A stretch of 64,000 nucleotides of DNA from Rhodoblastus sp. 17X3 (GCF_030056575.1 NZ_JASHHX010000004.1:124001-188000); one strand, 5' to 3'; shown: positions 52,572 through 61,595, numbered from the stretch's first letter. Translations and numbers: made by a program. Notes: generated by a model from the letters alone, not told the origin.

Positions 52572-54173
52572 ATGAACGAAAACGACCTCGATCCGATCGA
52601 ACTCCTGACGCCCGAAGAAATGGGGCGGGCGGATTCGCTCACGATTGCGGGCGGAGTCCCCGGCTATGCGCTCATGCTGCGCGCGGGCAAAAATGTCGCC
52701 GCCGCCGCAGCCGACATGCTGCGCGCGGGCGAGGGGCGGCGCGTCGCGGTGTTTTGCGGTCCCGGCAATAATGGCGGCGACGGCTATGTCGCGGCGCGGC
52801 TGCTGCGCGAGCAGGGGTTTGAGGTCGCCGTCGGCGCGCTCGGCGATCCGGCCCGGCTGAACGGCGATGCAGCGCAAGCCTTTGCGGATTGGGCCGGAAC
52901 CGTGGCGCCGGCGGACTCGCTCGATCCGCGCGCCTGCGATCTTGTTATCGACGCCTTGTTCGGCGCTGGCCTGTCGCGCCCTCTCGACGGCGCCGCCTTG
53001 CAGATCGTCGAGCGGATCAACGGCTCGGGGACGCCGGTGTTGGCGGTGGATGTGCCTTCGGGTCTCGACGGCTCTAACGGCGCCATCGGCTCGAAGGCGG
53101 TGCAGGCGCGCGAAACCGTAAGTTTTTTCCGGCTCAAGCCCGGCCATGTGCTGCTGCCGGGCCGAGGCGCCTGCGGCAAGCTGCGCCTGACCCAAATCGG
53201 GATCGAGGACGCCGTTCTGCATCAGATCGGGCCGCAAACCTTTCTCAATGCGCCCGCGCTCTGGCGCGGCCACATGCCATGGCCCGAGACGGCCGGCCAT
53301 AAATATGTGCGCGGCCATCTGGTGGTCGCCACCGGGCCGGCGATCCGAACCGGGGCGGGGCGCCTCGCCGCGCGGGCGGGGCTGAGGATCGGGGCGGGCC
53401 TCGTCACCCTCGCCAGCCCCGAGGACGCGCTGGCGGTCAACGCCGCCCATCTCACCGCCATCATGCTGCGCGGCGTGGACGGCCCGGCGCAATGGCGGGA
53501 CCTGCTCGCCGACAGGCGCTTTTCGGCCGTGGTGCTTGGGCCTGCCTTCGGCATGGGCGAGACGACGCAAGCGGTCGTGGAGGCCATTCTCGGCGGCGTG
53601 GCCAAGGACTCCGGACGGCGCTTCGGGCTCGTGCTGGACGCCGACGCCTTAACCTCATTTTCATCGCAGTCTGATAGGCTGTCTCACATGATCCGGGCGA
53701 GTGGCGCTGAGGTTGTCATCACGCCACATGAAGGTGAGTTTTCTCGTATTTTCAATGAAAAAGACGAGAAAGCTCCGGTAAAGCCAGAAGATGAGGCGCA
53801 CGCTTCCGGCGTTGCATCCGATATGGCAGTCCATCCGACTGATTTACCTTATAAATTAGATCGCGCTCGCGCCGCCGCCCACGCCCTGGGCGCCTGTGTC
53901 GTTTTGAAGGGCCCGGACACGATTGTCACCGGCCCGGACGGCCGCGCCGCCATCGCCCGCAACGCGCCGCCGACGTTGGCGACCGCCGGTTCGGGCGATG
54001 TCCTCGCCGGATTGATCGGCGGCCTGCTGGCGCAGGGCATGGCGACGTTCGAGGCGGCAGCCTGCGCGGTCTGGCTGCATGGCGAAGCGGCGAATCTATT
54101 CGGGCCAGGCCTGATCGCCGAGGATCTGCCGGAAATTTTGCCGCGCGCTTTGGCCGATCTGGCTCCGACGTAA
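52572..54173 (+). CDS. nnr: Bifunctional NAD(P)HX epimerase/dehydratase
   Basis: Repairs hydrated NADH and NADPH. The N-terminal YjeF-N epimerase domain has 'VAVFCGPGNNGGDGYVAARLLREQG', 'DLVIDALFGAGLSRPLDG' and 'LAVDVPSGLDGSNG'. The C-terminal ribokinase-like dehydratase has 'GHKYVRGHLVVATGPA', 'VITPHEGEFSRIF', 'CVVLKGPDTIVTGPDG' and 'PTLATAGSGDVLAGLIGGLLAQGM'. The 533-residue protein has an unusual segment at residues 395-427, between the 'PHEGEFSRIF' block and 'KLDRARAAA'. There the family has only a short loop, and the DNA (53650-53870) is visibly richer in A and T than its surroundings. The reading frame is intact. It is divergent from mcl1. Confidence 0.92.
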   Translation: MNENDLDPIELLTPEEMGRADSLTIAGGVPGYALMLRAGKNVAAAAADMLRAGEGRRVAVFCGPGNNGGDGYVAARLLREQGFEVAVGALGDPARLNGDAAQAFADWAGTVAPADSLDPRACDLVIDALFGAGLSRPLDGAALQIVERINGSGTPVLAVDVPSGLDGSNGAIGSKAVQARETVSFFRLKPGHVLLPGRGACGKLRLTQIGIEDAVLHQIGPQTFLNAPALWRGHMPWPETAGHKYVRGHLVVATGPAIRTGAGRLAARAGLRIGAGLVTLASPEDALAVNAAHLTAIMLRGVDGPAQWRDLLADRRFSAVVLGPAFGMGETTQAVVEAILGGVAKDSGRRFGLVLDADALTSFSSQSDRLSHMIRASGAEVVITPHEGEFSRIFNEKDEKAPVKPEDEAHASGVASDMAVHPTDLPYKLDRARAAAHALGACVVLKGPDTIVTGPDGRAAIARNAPPTLATAGSGDVLAGLIGGLLAQGMATFEAAACAVWLHGEAANLFGPGLIAEDLPEILPRALADLAPT

Positions 54174-54187
54174 AAAGGGAGAGAAGC

Positions 54188-54427
54188 ATGTCTGAACCTG
54201 TCATCGCACAAAAGGGGCCTTTTCCGGTCGAGGTCGAAGCGGGCAAAACCTATTTCTGGTGCGCCTGCGGCAAATCCGCGAAACAGCCTTTTTGCGACGG
54301 TTCGCACAAGGGAACGGACTTCAGGCCCATCGTTCACAAAGCGGAAACGTCGGGCGAAGTCTGGTTCTGCGGATGCAAACATTCCGCCGACAAACCGTTT
54401 TGCGACGGCACGCATGAGACATTGTGA
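54188..54427 (+). CDS. CDGSH iron-sulfur protein with two zinc-finger-like repeats
   Basis: A 79-residue protein with two CDGSH-type cluster sites: 'CACGKSAKQPFCDGSH' and 'CGCKHSADKPFCDGTH'. Each has three Cys and one His as for 2Fe-2S binding (mitoNEET type). Double-CDGSH proteins are common in bacteria and are thought to act in redox or iron-sulfur handling. The gene follows nnr by 14 bases and may be co-transcribed. Confidence 0.9.
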   Translation: MSEPVIAQKGPFPVEVEAGKTYFWCACGKSAKQPFCDGSHKGTDFRPIVHKAETSGEVWFCGCKHSADKPFCDGTHETL

Positions 54428-54445
54428 AGGTTTATTGGGGAATAA

Positions 54446-54465
54446 GTATCATTTCACTGTAATTC
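54446..54465 (-). repeat. Inverted-repeat copy 1 (left of marR)
   Basis: Read on the minus strand this is GAATTACAGTGAAATGATAC. It matches the copy at 55444-55463 at 17 of 20 positions, in opposite orientation. The two copies bracket the marR-VOC pair. Confidence 0.6.
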
Positions 54466-54530
54466 GCTGCGCTGTCATTCGTAATTGACCGTCATTGCAG
54501 CTTGGATAGCTGGATATTCGAGCTCCAGTT

Positions 54531-54980
54531 TCACTGGCGCGAGGTGAGATTATCGGCGCATCGCGACAAAAGCTCCGCAAGGCGTTCCGCTTCGGCTTCG
54601 CCGACGACCTCAATCATAATCTCTTCCAGATCACCAATGACCCGATGCGCTTGAGCCAGGAGTTTCTGCCCGGCCTGTGTAAGCTCGCTTCTTAGAATAC
54701 GTCCGTGGGATGGATCGGCCTCTCGCGAGAGGAGCCCATCCCGGTGCAGGTTCGCAAGAATGCCCTGCATCGTCTGCGGCGTAACAAAAGCCGCTCGCGC
54801 CAAGCGTGCGTTCGAGATGCCGGCTTCCGCCTCAATCGCACACAGAACGGCATACTGGGCTACCGTTAGACCCAAGGGGCGCAGGACCTCATCCATGCGC
54901 GTGCGAAGCGCCTGCTGTGCGCGCTTCAGCGCGTAGCCCAGCCGCTTTGCGACCGGTTCTGGCATATTTTCGCTCGACAT
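54531..54980 (-). CDS. MarR-family transcriptional regulator
   Basis: A 149-residue winged-helix regulator: 'LGLTVAQYAVLCAIEAEAGISNARLARAAFVTPQTMQGILANLHRDGLLSREADPSHGRILRSELTQAGQKLLAQA', the full MarR wHTH with wing 'DPSHGRILRSELT'. AGGAG is six bases upstream of the ATG. It is divergent from the VOC gene across a short region that carries a perfect palindrome, so it probably represses both itself and the VOC gene in response to a small phenolic or lipophilic compound (inference). Confidence 0.88.
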   Translation of the reverse strand: MSSENMPEPVAKRLGYALKRAQQALRTRMDEVLRPLGLTVAQYAVLCAIEAEAGISNARLARAAFVTPQTMQGILANLHRDGLLSREADPSHGRILRSELTQAGQKLLAQAHRVIGDLEEIMIEVVGEAEAERLAELLSRCADNLTSRQ

Positions 54981-55014
54981 ATCAGGCTCCTTATATTATA
55001 TCAGGCTCCTGATA
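54979..55014. promoter_or_regulatory. Candidate MarR operator
   Basis: A perfect palindrome TATCAGG-CT-CCTGATA spans 54999-55014. A direct copy of its left half plus flank, ATATCAGGCTCCT, occurs at 54979-54991 and again at 54998-55010 (19-base spacing, about two helical turns). The first copy overlaps the marR start codon. This fits binding of MarR dimers in the marR-VOC divergent promoter. Confidence 0.65.
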
Positions 55015-55032
55015 ATAACGATGGAGATCACG

Positions 55033-55401
55033 ATGGCCAAGCTGATTGGACCCGATTTCATAGCGCTCCAGGTGCGCGACCTCGAAGCTTCCAAACGCTT
55101 CTACATTGAGCGCCTCGGTCTTTCGCTTGCCGATCGAAGCCCGCCGGGCGCGGTTGTGTTCGACACAACGCCGATCCCCTTTGCGATTCGGGCTCCGCTG
55201 GTCGACTTGTCGGCTTCCGAGCGACTTGGTTGGGGCGTGTCGCTTTGGCTCGCCTGCGACGATGCAGATGCTTTCCACGAGCAGCTCACAGCCGCAGGCG
55301 TAACCGTTCTTTCGCCTCCCCAAGACGGGCCGTTCGGGCGTTTTTTCAGCTTCCAGGACCCGGACGGGTATGTAGTCACTCTTCATACGAAAAAGGGATA
55401 G
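55033..55401 (+). CDS. VOC-family (glyoxalase/bleomycin-resistance) protein
   Basis: A 122-residue vicinal-oxygen-chelate protein with the paired beta-alpha-beta-beta-beta modules 'FIALQVRDLEASKRFYIERLGL' and 'LWLACDDADAFHEQLTAAGVTVL...FGRFFSFQDPDGYVVTLH'. Members act as dioxygenases, glyoxalases or drug-binding resistance proteins, and the activity is not predictable here. I chose the ATG at 55033 because GGAG precedes it; the ATG at 55021 lacks a site. Control by the divergent MarR is likely. Confidence 0.85.
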   Translation: MAKLIGPDFIALQVRDLEASKRFYIERLGLSLADRSPPGAVVFDTTPIPFAIRAPLVDLSASERLGWGVSLWLACDDADAFHEQLTAAGVTVLSPPQDGPFGRFFSFQDPDGYVVTLHTKKG

Positions 55402-55442
55402 ACGTTATAGACGTCACCCACGCTCAACATGCATGTAATTAC

Positions 55443-55512
55443 GGAATTACCATGACATGATACTATTTATCAGGGACTTGTTAGAAAATATGTATCATGT
55501 CAATGTAATTTC
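55443..55512. repeat. Inverted-repeat copies 2 and 3 (right of the VOC gene)
   Basis: Copy 2 (55443-55463) and copy 3 (55492-55512) face each other, matching at 18 of 21 positions with a perfect inner core TGACATGATAC / GTATCATGTCA (55453-55463 and 55492-55502). Copy 1 lies at 54446. The surrounding 230 bases (55402-55628) are AT-rich compared with the rest and contain no recognisable gene. Confidence 0.65.
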
Positions 55513-55628
55513 ATATCAAATAAAACCTTATGGATTACGGTGGCATGATCCGGATCGCCGAATTCGTCGAATAAAGCTGTTGCGAACGCTTGCTTTGTTG
55601 CTGCAGTATATCGGCGCCAATCGTTTTG

Positions 55629-57023
55629 TCACGTCACCTCGAACCACGCCGCCAGACCATTGGCGAAATGGTCCATGATGGCCGAGGCGAGCAGCCATTT
55701 GCCGGGATTGTCGGCGACGAAGGCGACATGTTTGGTCCGCAGCGGCGGGACGATCACGCTGTCGCGCCAATAGGGCTCCCAGCCGTCGTCGAGATCGTGC
55801 AGCAGGCGCACGACATGGCCCTGGATATGGATGACCTGTGGAAACAGGGACTTGTTCACAAGCCCGAGGCTCACCGGCGTCCCTTTTTTCACCGAGAACA
55901 GCGGTGGGCCATCAAAGCCCGTCCCGGATTTGCCATTGATCGACCAGACGCTGCGCAGGGCCTCGCCCACTGGCTTGAAATTCGAGGGCGTCGTCCGCGT
56001 CGCGCCGCCTTCGATGACCAGATCGAGCTTTTTCGCCTTTTCCAGCCGGATTTGGACGGGCAGCAGCGGATTGGGCGGCGGCGGAAGGATCGGCGGCGCG
56101 GGAGGCTTGGGCGCGCCTGCGGTCCTGAATTCCAGCAAGGTTACGTCCGGCAGTTCCGTCTCGCCGCGCAAGATGAGCTTGCAACTCTGCGCCTCGACCG
56201 GCGGCAGATCGAGCAGCAAATCGCAGCGGGCGCCGGGTCCGAGCGGCAGGGCGCGCCGCGCCGGCTCGAACGGGTCGCAGAACTGGCCGTCGAGGGCGAT
56301 GATCTTGAGGTCGCCGCCCTGAAAGGCGAGATCCATGATCCGCGCCGTCGCGGCGTTGACGAGCCGCAGCCGCAGCCGCGCGCCGGGCGCGAAGGTCAGC
56401 GGCGGGGTTTTTGCCCGCGAATTGACGCTGCTGACCGCGCCGAGGCGGCCCTGCCGGATGACGTCGGCGGGATTGTCGAAATCGGGGATGATCTGGCCAG
56501 TAGCGTCGAGCCGCCAGTCGTCCAGCACCAGAATGAGGTCGGAATCGGAGAAGATCGGCTGCGGCTCATCGACGATGACGGCGCCATAAAGCCCGCGCCC
56601 GAGCTGCTCGCCGGAAAATGGCTGGACGAGCGGCTGGTATAAATAAGTTCCGGCGTCGGGCGGCGTGAAGCGGAAGTCGTGGGTCTCGCCGGGCGCCACA
56701 TATTTTGGCGCCTGACCGGCCGGGCCGGCTATTTCATTGGCGACGCGCATGCCGCGCCAGAGCAGGGCGGTGGGCTGCTCCAGCTTGTTCACCAGCCGCG
56801 CCTTGATTTCCTGCCCCAGCGCCGTGCGCAAGAGCGGACCGGGAGTCTCGCCGCCGAATCCCCAGATCCTTGTCTGCGCCGCAGGCGCAGGGTTCAAGGG
56901 AACTGCGCCGGGCTGGGCCACAAGCTGCGTAAAACCGTCGGAGTCCTCGGCGCGGCCGGCTTCGGGCAGGGCGAAAACGCTCGCCGCGACGGTGCCGAAC
57001 AGGGTGCGGCGGGTGAGGATCAT
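55629..57023 (-). CDS. Multicopper-oxidase-fold protein lacking most copper ligands
   Basis: A 464-residue exported cupredoxin-fold protein with an N-terminal Tat-like signal ('TRRTLFGTVAASVFALP') and three cupredoxin domains. The usual ligand motifs are broken. The HWHG site reads LWRG (Leu88, Arg90), the HxH site reads QPL (Gln130, Leu132), HxxHxH reads QVIHIQ (only His399 kept), and HCHxxxH reads ASAIMDH (Ser447 for Cys; only His452 kept). About nine of eleven expected ligands are lost, so oxidase activity is improbable. FtsP/SufI is a known copper-less relative that stabilises the divisome, and a similar structural role is one possibility. Confidence 0.85.
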   Translation of the reverse strand: MILTRRTLFGTVAASVFALPEAGRAEDSDGFTQLVAQPGAVPLNPAPAAQTRIWGFGGETPGPLLRTALGQEIKARLVNKLEQPTALLWRGMRVANEIAGPAGQAPKYVAPGETHDFRFTPPDAGTYLYQPLVQPFSGEQLGRGLYGAVIVDEPQPIFSDSDLILVLDDWRLDATGQIIPDFDNPADVIRQGRLGAVSSVNSRAKTPPLTFAPGARLRLRLVNAATARIMDLAFQGGDLKIIALDGQFCDPFEPARRALPLGPGARCDLLLDLPPVEAQSCKLILRGETELPDVTLLEFRTAGAPKPPAPPILPPPPNPLLPVQIRLEKAKKLDLVIEGGATRTTPSNFKPVGEALRSVWSINGKSGTGFDGPPLFSVKKGTPVSLGLVNKSLFPQVIHIQGHVVRLLHDLDDGWEPYWRDSVIVPPLRTKHVAFVADNPGKWLLASAIMDHFANGLAAWFEVT

Positions 57024-57184
57024 CGGGCCTCTCGGGGACGGAAAGCGCGCGAGCTTAACAGATTCTGATTACAAGTCGGCGCATGGGGCGCGCCGGACTC
57101 CATTTTTTTGCTGCTTTCCTTTTCTTCCATTGCTATAGAGCGCAACCTACGTGGGCGGCCGCTACTTTCGCGGGCGCGCAGGCG

Positions 57185-57270
57185 CGCGGGCGTGGCGGAA
57201 CTGGTAGACGCGCCGGATTTAGGTTCCGGTGGTGAAAATCGTGGGGGTTCGAGTCCCTCCGCCCGCACCA
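57185..57270 (+). tRNA. tRNA-Leu (anticodon UAG)
   Basis: The acceptor stem GCGGGCG/CGCCCGC, the D-arm region 'TGGCGGAACTGGTAGACGC', an anticodon stem CCGGA/TCCGG with loop TTTAGGT, a long variable arm, and the T-loop GTTCGAGTC make a complete class II tRNA. The anticodon is TAG (UAG), which reads CUA and other CUN leucine codons. CCA is encoded at 57268-57270. A TATAGA box at 57134-57139 is a plausible -10 element. Confidence 0.95.
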
Positions 57271-57358
57271 GCGCCACGCAAAACGCCCGATTCGGCTGGT
57301 TTCATCCCGCAAAGGCCCTCCGGCCAAGCGGCGCAGAGGTTTTGAGAAGGTTTTGACG

Positions 57359-58717
57359 ATGCAGACGACTGAAACGCTTTCGCAAGGGCTGAAGCGCGAA
57401 TATCAGGTGATCCTCGCGGCCTCCGAGCTGGCCTCCAAGCTTGAGGCCCAGTTGTCCGAGCTCAAGGACAAGGTGCGCATCAACGGGTTCCGCCCGGGCA
57501 AGGTGCCGGCCGGTCATCTGAAGCGCCTCTATGGCAAGTCCATCATGGGCGACGTCGTCCAGCAGGCCGTCAACGACGCCCAGACCAAGATTCTCGCCGA
57601 CAATAATCTCCGCCTCGCCGGCCAGCCGAAGCTCGACTTCCCGGAAGACCGCGCCGAGATGGACAAGGTGCTGGAAGCGACCGGCGACCTGAAATTCAGC
57701 ATCGCGTTCGAGGTTCTGCCGACCTTCGACGTCGGATCCTTCGAGGACGTCGAGCTGGAGCGCGTCGTCGCTGAGATTCCGGCCGAGGACATCGACCAGC
57801 AGCTCAAGGATCTGGCCGACCGCAACAAGAACTACACGGCGCGCGAAGAGGGCGCGGAAGCGCAGAGCGGCGACAAGCTGACGATCGATTTTGTCGGCCG
57901 CCTCGGCGAGGAAGCTTTCGAAGGCGGAACGGCGGAAAACGTCGATCTCGTGCTCGGCTCCGGCTCGTTCATTCCCGGCTTTGAAGCTCAGCTCGAAGGC
58001 GCCAAGGCCGGCGACGAGCGCAAGGTCGTCGTGACCTTCCCCGCCGATTACCAGGCCGCCCATCTCGCCGGTCAAGAAGCCGTCTTCGACGTCACCGTCA
58101 AGGCGGTCGCCGCCCCGGGCGACGTCGCCGTTGACGACGAGCTCGCCAAGAAATTCGGCTTCGAGGATCTCGGCAAGCTGCGCGAAGCCGTGACCGCCCG
58201 CGTCAAGGCCGATTACGACCGCGCCTCGCGCGACAAGCTGAAGCGCGCCCTGCTCGACGCCCTCGACAAGAAGTTCGACTTCGAACTGCCGCAGGACATG
58301 GTCGAGCAGGAGTTCAACGGCATCTGGGGTCAGATCCAGGCCGAGCAGAACGCCGCCGGCAAGACCTTCGCCGATGAGGGCACGACCGAGGAAGAGCAGC
58401 GCGCCGAATATCGCCGCATCGCCGAGCGCCGCGTGCGCCTTGGCCTGGTTGTCGCGGAAGTCGGCGAAAAGGCCGGGGTCAAGGTCGGCGACGACGAGGT
58501 GAGCCGCGCCATCGTCGAGCGCGCCCGCCAGTTCCCCGGCCAGGAAAAGCTGTTCTGGGATTATTACCAGAAGAACCCGCAGGCCCTCGCCGAGATTCGC
58601 GCCCCGATCTATGAGGAAAAGGTGGTCGACCACATCATCGCGGCCGCCAAGGTGTCCGACAAGACCATCTCCAAGGACGAGCTGTTCAAGGTCGAGGACG
58701 ACGCGGCCGACGCCTGA
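57359..58717 (+). CDS. tig: Trigger factor
   Basis: A ribosome-bound chaperone and peptidyl-prolyl isomerase of 452 residues. The N-terminal ribosome-binding part contains '[24 protein letters not shown]', near the usual GFRxGKxP signature. The central FKBP-like domain has '[49 protein letters not shown]'. A long helical C-terminal substrate cradle with an acidic tail ('VEDDAADA') follows. AGAAGG precedes the ATG at 57359. The order tRNA-Leu, tig, clpP, clpX, lon is characteristic of many proteobacteria. Confidence 0.95.
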   Translation: MQTTETLSQGLKREYQVILAASELASKLEAQLSELKDKVRINGFRPGKVPAGHLKRLYGKSIMGDVVQQAVNDAQTKILADNNLRLAGQPKLDFPEDRAEMDKVLEATGDLKFSIAFEVLPTFDVGSFEDVELERVVAEIPAEDIDQQLKDLADRNKNYTAREEGAEAQSGDKLTIDFVGRLGEEAFEGGTAENVDLVLGSGSFIPGFEAQLEGAKAGDERKVVVTFPADYQAAHLAGQEAVFDVTVKAVAAPGDVAVDDELAKKFGFEDLGKLREAVTARVKADYDRASRDKLKRALLDALDKKFDFELPQDMVEQEFNGIWGQIQAEQNAAGKTFADEGTTEEEQRAEYRRIAERRVRLGLVVAEVGEKAGVKVGDDEVSRAIVERARQFPGQEKLFWDYYQKNPQALAEIRAPIYEEKVVDHIIAAAKVSDKTISKDELFKVEDDAADA

Positions 58718-58740
58718 GTTTTTTGAAGAGAAACGTGTGA

Positions 58741-58767
58741 AGCGCCCGCGGTTTCGCGGGCGCTTTT
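58741..58767 (+). terminator. Intrinsic terminator after tig
   Basis: AGCGCCCGCG (58741-58750) pairs with CGCGGGCGCT (58755-58764) around GTTT, followed by a T-rich run. It ends tig transcription 23 bases past the stop. Confidence 0.8.
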
Positions 58768-59111
58768 CATTTGAAGCGCGAAAAGCGCGGGGCCGGTTTC
58801 AGACTTTTTTCATGCGCGCGCCCTTATGCGAGAAGGCTTGTCGCGTTTCAGACGGGCTGATTCGCGGAAAAAGGGGCGACCGAAAGCGCTTTCGCAGCGT
58901 CATAGGCGCGCAGGGAGCGCGCAAAAGGCAAAAGCGTTGCAGGCGAGGCCGCGGTCCGGGCCCTGATATTCCGGGGCGCGCGCCGGCGCCTCCATTCGGC
59001 CTCGTTCTTGCATTTCTTTTGGACGCTTGGCGGCCATTGCCTCGGACCGCAAGCGCATTATGTTGGGATGAGGCCACAAGAACGGCTTTGGCCGTCGAAG
59101 GAAAAAGATCC
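58768..59111. other. Intergenic leader of clpP
   Basis: About 340 bases with no gene. It contains a perfect palindrome CGAAAGCGCTTTCG at 58881-58894 and the clpP ribosome site. I found no exact sigma-32 box: the CTTG...CCAT pair near 59000 is spaced too far. A long plus-strand frame continuing upstream of clpP is a reading artefact. Confidence 0.5.
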
Positions 59112-59741
59112 ATGCGCGATCCGGTTGACGTCTATAACCAATATCTCATCCCGCAGGTCATCGAGAACACGCCGCGCGGCGAACGCGGATTCGACATTTA
59201 TTCGCGACTTCTGCGCGAGCGAATCGTCTTCCTGACCGGCCCGGTCGAGGACGGCATGGCCTCGGTCATCATCGCGCAGCTGCTGTTCCTCGAGGCGGAG
59301 AATCCGAAGAAGGAAATCTCCATGTACATCAACTCGCCGGGCGGCGTGGTGACGGCGGGCATGGCGATCTACGACACGATGCAGTTCATCAAGCCCAAGG
59401 TCTCGACGCTGTGCGTGGGTCAGGCGGCCTCGATGGGCTCGCTCCTGCTGTGCGGCGGCGAAAAGGGCATGCGCTTCGCCCTGCCCAACGCCCGCATCAT
59501 GGTTCACCAGCCTTCGGGCGGCTTCCAGGGCCAGGCGTCGGACATCCTCCGCCACGCGGAAGACATCATGAAGGTCAAGAAGCGTCTCAATGATGTTTAT
59601 GTGACTCACACGGGCCAAGACTATGACACGATCGAGCGCACGCTCGACCGCGATCACTTCATGTCGTCGGATGAGGCCAAGGCTTTCGGCCTGATCGACG
59701 ACGTGCTCAGCAAGCGTCCCGAGGAAGCGGAAGCCAAATGA
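59112..59741 (+). CDS. clpP: ATP-dependent Clp protease proteolytic subunit
   Basis: A serine protease that forms the two-ring barrel of ClpXP and ClpAP. The triad is Ser107 ('GQAASMGS'), His132 ('IMVHQPSGG') and Asp181 ('TLDRDHF'). The 209-residue length and '[16 protein letters not shown]' are typical. The ATG at 59112 ([18 protein letters not shown]) is the family start and follows GAAGGAAAAAG. ClpP degrades ssrA-tagged proteins delivered by ClpX and SspB, and both ssrA and sspB are in this window. Confidence 0.96.
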   Translation: MRDPVDVYNQYLIPQVIENTPRGERGFDIYSRLLRERIVFLTGPVEDGMASVIIAQLLFLEAENPKKEISMYINSPGGVVTAGMAIYDTMQFIKPKVSTLCVGQAASMGSLLLCGGEKGMRFALPNARIMVHQPSGGFQGQASDILRHAEDIMKVKKRLNDVYVTHTGQDYDTIERTLDRDHFMSSDEAKAFGLIDDVLSKRPEEAEAK

Positions 59742-59966
59742 GCTGGGGACGGCGCCCGTCTTGCATGGGCGTAAAAATATTGTGACGCTTGCCATTGACG
59801 CCGACGGGCATAAAATCAGGCCGCTGACGTCGATGGATGAACCGGGGCGCGAAAGCGCGATTTCGCCGAACCGGCGGCGAGAATCCCAGCGGCCTTTGGC
59901 GGTTCAACCGCCGGGGGCGGCGCAAGGGCGGTCGAACGAGGCCCGGTCGGCCGCAAGGAGATGCTG

Positions 59967-61232
59967 ATGAGCAAGGTTGGCAATAGCGACTCGAAAAACA
60001 CGCTCTATTGCTCGTTCTGCGGCAAGAGCCAACACGAGGTGCGGAAGCTGATCGCCGGGCCGACGGTGTTCATTTGCGATGAGTGCGTCGAGCTCTGCAT
60101 GGACATCATCCGCGAGGAGAACAAATCCGCGCTGGTCAAGACGCGCGACGGCATTCCGACGCCGAAGGAAATCTGCAAGGTCCTCGACGATTACGTGATC
60201 GGCCAGTTCCAGGCCAAGCGCGTGCTGTCGGTGGCGGTGCATAATCACTACAAGCGCCTCAACCACGCAACCAAGCATTCCGACGTCGAACTGGCGAAGT
60301 CGAACATCCTGCTGGTCGGTCCGACCGGTTCGGGCAAGACCCTGCTGGCGCAGACGCTGGCGCGCATTCTCGACGTGCCCTTCACCATGGCTGACGCCAC
60401 CACGCTGACGGAAGCGGGCTATGTCGGCGAGGACGTCGAGAACATCATCCTCAAGCTGCTGCAGGCCTCCGACTATAATGTCGAGCGCGCGCAGCGCGGC
60501 ATCGTCTATATCGACGAGATCGATAAGATTTCCCGCAAGTCGGACAATCCGTCGATCACGCGCGACGTGTCGGGCGAGGGCGTGCAGCAGGCCCTGCTGA
60601 AGATCATGGAAGGCACGGTCGCCTCCGTGCCGCCGCAGGGCGGCCGGAAACACCCGCAGCAGGAGTTCCTGCAGGTGGATACGACCAATATCCTGTTCAT
60701 CTGCGGCGGCGCCTTCGCGGGCCTGGACAAGATCATCTCCAATCGCGGCAAGACCACCTCGATCGGCTTCCAGGCCCGGGTCACCGGCCCTGACGAACGC
60801 CGCTCGGGCGAAATCTTCCGCAATGTCGAGCCCGAGGATCTGCTGAAATTCGGCCTGATCCCGGAATTCGTCGGCCGTCTGCCGGTGATCGCGACGCTGG
60901 AGGATCTCGACGAGGAGGCTCTGAAGAAAATCCTCGTCGATCCGAAGAATGCGCTGGTGAAGCAATATCAGCGCCTGTTCGAGATGGAGAATGTCGAGCT
61001 GACCTTCCAGGACGAGGCGCTCAACGTCATCGCCCGCCGCGCGATCGAACGAAAGACCGGCGCGCGCGGCCTGCGCTCCATCATGGAGGGCATCCTGCTC
61101 GACACCATGTACGACCTCCCCGGGCTGGAAGGCGTGGAACAGGTGGTGATCGGCCCCGAAGTGGTCGAGGGCAAGGCGAAGCCGCTCTATATTTACGCCG
61201 AAAGGGCGGAAAAGAGCGGCGTCAGCGCCTGA
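59967..61232 (+). CDS. clpX: ATP-dependent Clp protease ATP-binding subunit ClpX
   Basis: A hexameric unfoldase of 421 residues. The N-terminal zinc domain has Cys15, Cys18, Cys37 and Cys40 ('[12 protein letters not shown]', '[11 protein letters not shown]') and is the docking site for SspB. Walker A is '[16 protein letters not shown]', Walker B '[11 protein letters not shown]' and sensor 2 '[17 protein letters not shown]'. The start at 59967 is preceded by AAGGAG six bases away; an ATG at 59961 sits on top of that site. 225 bases separate it from clpP. Confidence 0.96.
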   Translation: MSKVGNSDSKNTLYCSFCGKSQHEVRKLIAGPTVFICDECVELCMDIIREENKSALVKTRDGIPTPKEICKVLDDYVIGQFQAKRVLSVAVHNHYKRLNHATKHSDVELAKSNILLVGPTGSGKTLLAQTLARILDVPFTMADATTLTEAGYVGEDVENIILKLLQASDYNVERAQRGIVYIDEIDKISRKSDNPSITRDVSGEGVQQALLKIMEGTVASVPPQGGRKHPQQEFLQVDTTNILFICGGAFAGLDKIISNRGKTTSIGFQARVTGPDERRSGEIFRNVEPEDLLKFGLIPEFVGRLPVIATLEDLDEEALKKILVDPKNALVKQYQRLFEMENVELTFQDEALNVIARRAIERKTGARGLRSIMEGILLDTMYDLPGLEGVEQVVIGPEVVEGKAKPLYIYAERAEKSGVSA

Positions 61233-61320
61233 TCTCAAAGAGAGGCGGGGGCTCAGGCCGCCGCCTTCCTTCGTTAGAGGGTCCGGCGTTTGGGAAAGGC
61301 CGCGCTTTCGTTCCGGAAGG

Positions 61321-61348
61321 CTTGAAAGCGGCGCACGGCGCCCCATTT
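61321..61348 (+). promoter_or_regulatory. Heat-shock (sigma-32) promoter of lon
   Basis: CTTGAAA (61321-61327), a 13-base spacer and CCCCATTT (61341-61348) match the sigma-32 consensus CTTGAAA-N11-16-CCCCATNT at every position. It lies in the clpX-lon gap (61233-61595) and would give a leader of about 240 bases before the lon ATG. Nothing else in that gap is recognisable. Confidence 0.8.
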
Positions 61349-61595
61349 GCCACTTATGTTAACCCAATCGCCGCCGATGCTTGAAAAGGTCGGCGGCGCA
61401 TGGGGCGGAGGCCTCCGGCGCCGCAAGCTGTCCCGGAATGCTGATCGAGCCGGGATCGCGCAGACAGACGTTTGCAGCCCCTGCTGCTCCACAAGGAGCT
61501 GTCGAGGCTCCAAGGGCCGGAACGCCGAAGCCGCATGGGCGGGTCAAATCGCCTTCACTGACGGTTTCGCCTGCCATGACAGATAGGATCAAGCG

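Noticed and set aside
55457-55678. 73-residue plus-strand ORF in the AT-rich region, considered as a transposase remnant
   Set aside because: No convincing match to a transposase family, and it overlaps the repeats and the oxidase gene end.
59005-59035. Sigma-32 promoter for clpP
   Set aside because: The CTTG and CCAT elements are too far apart.
58611-59111. N-terminal extension of clpP
   Set aside because: It runs through the tig end and terminator. ClpP homologues begin at the ATG at 59112.
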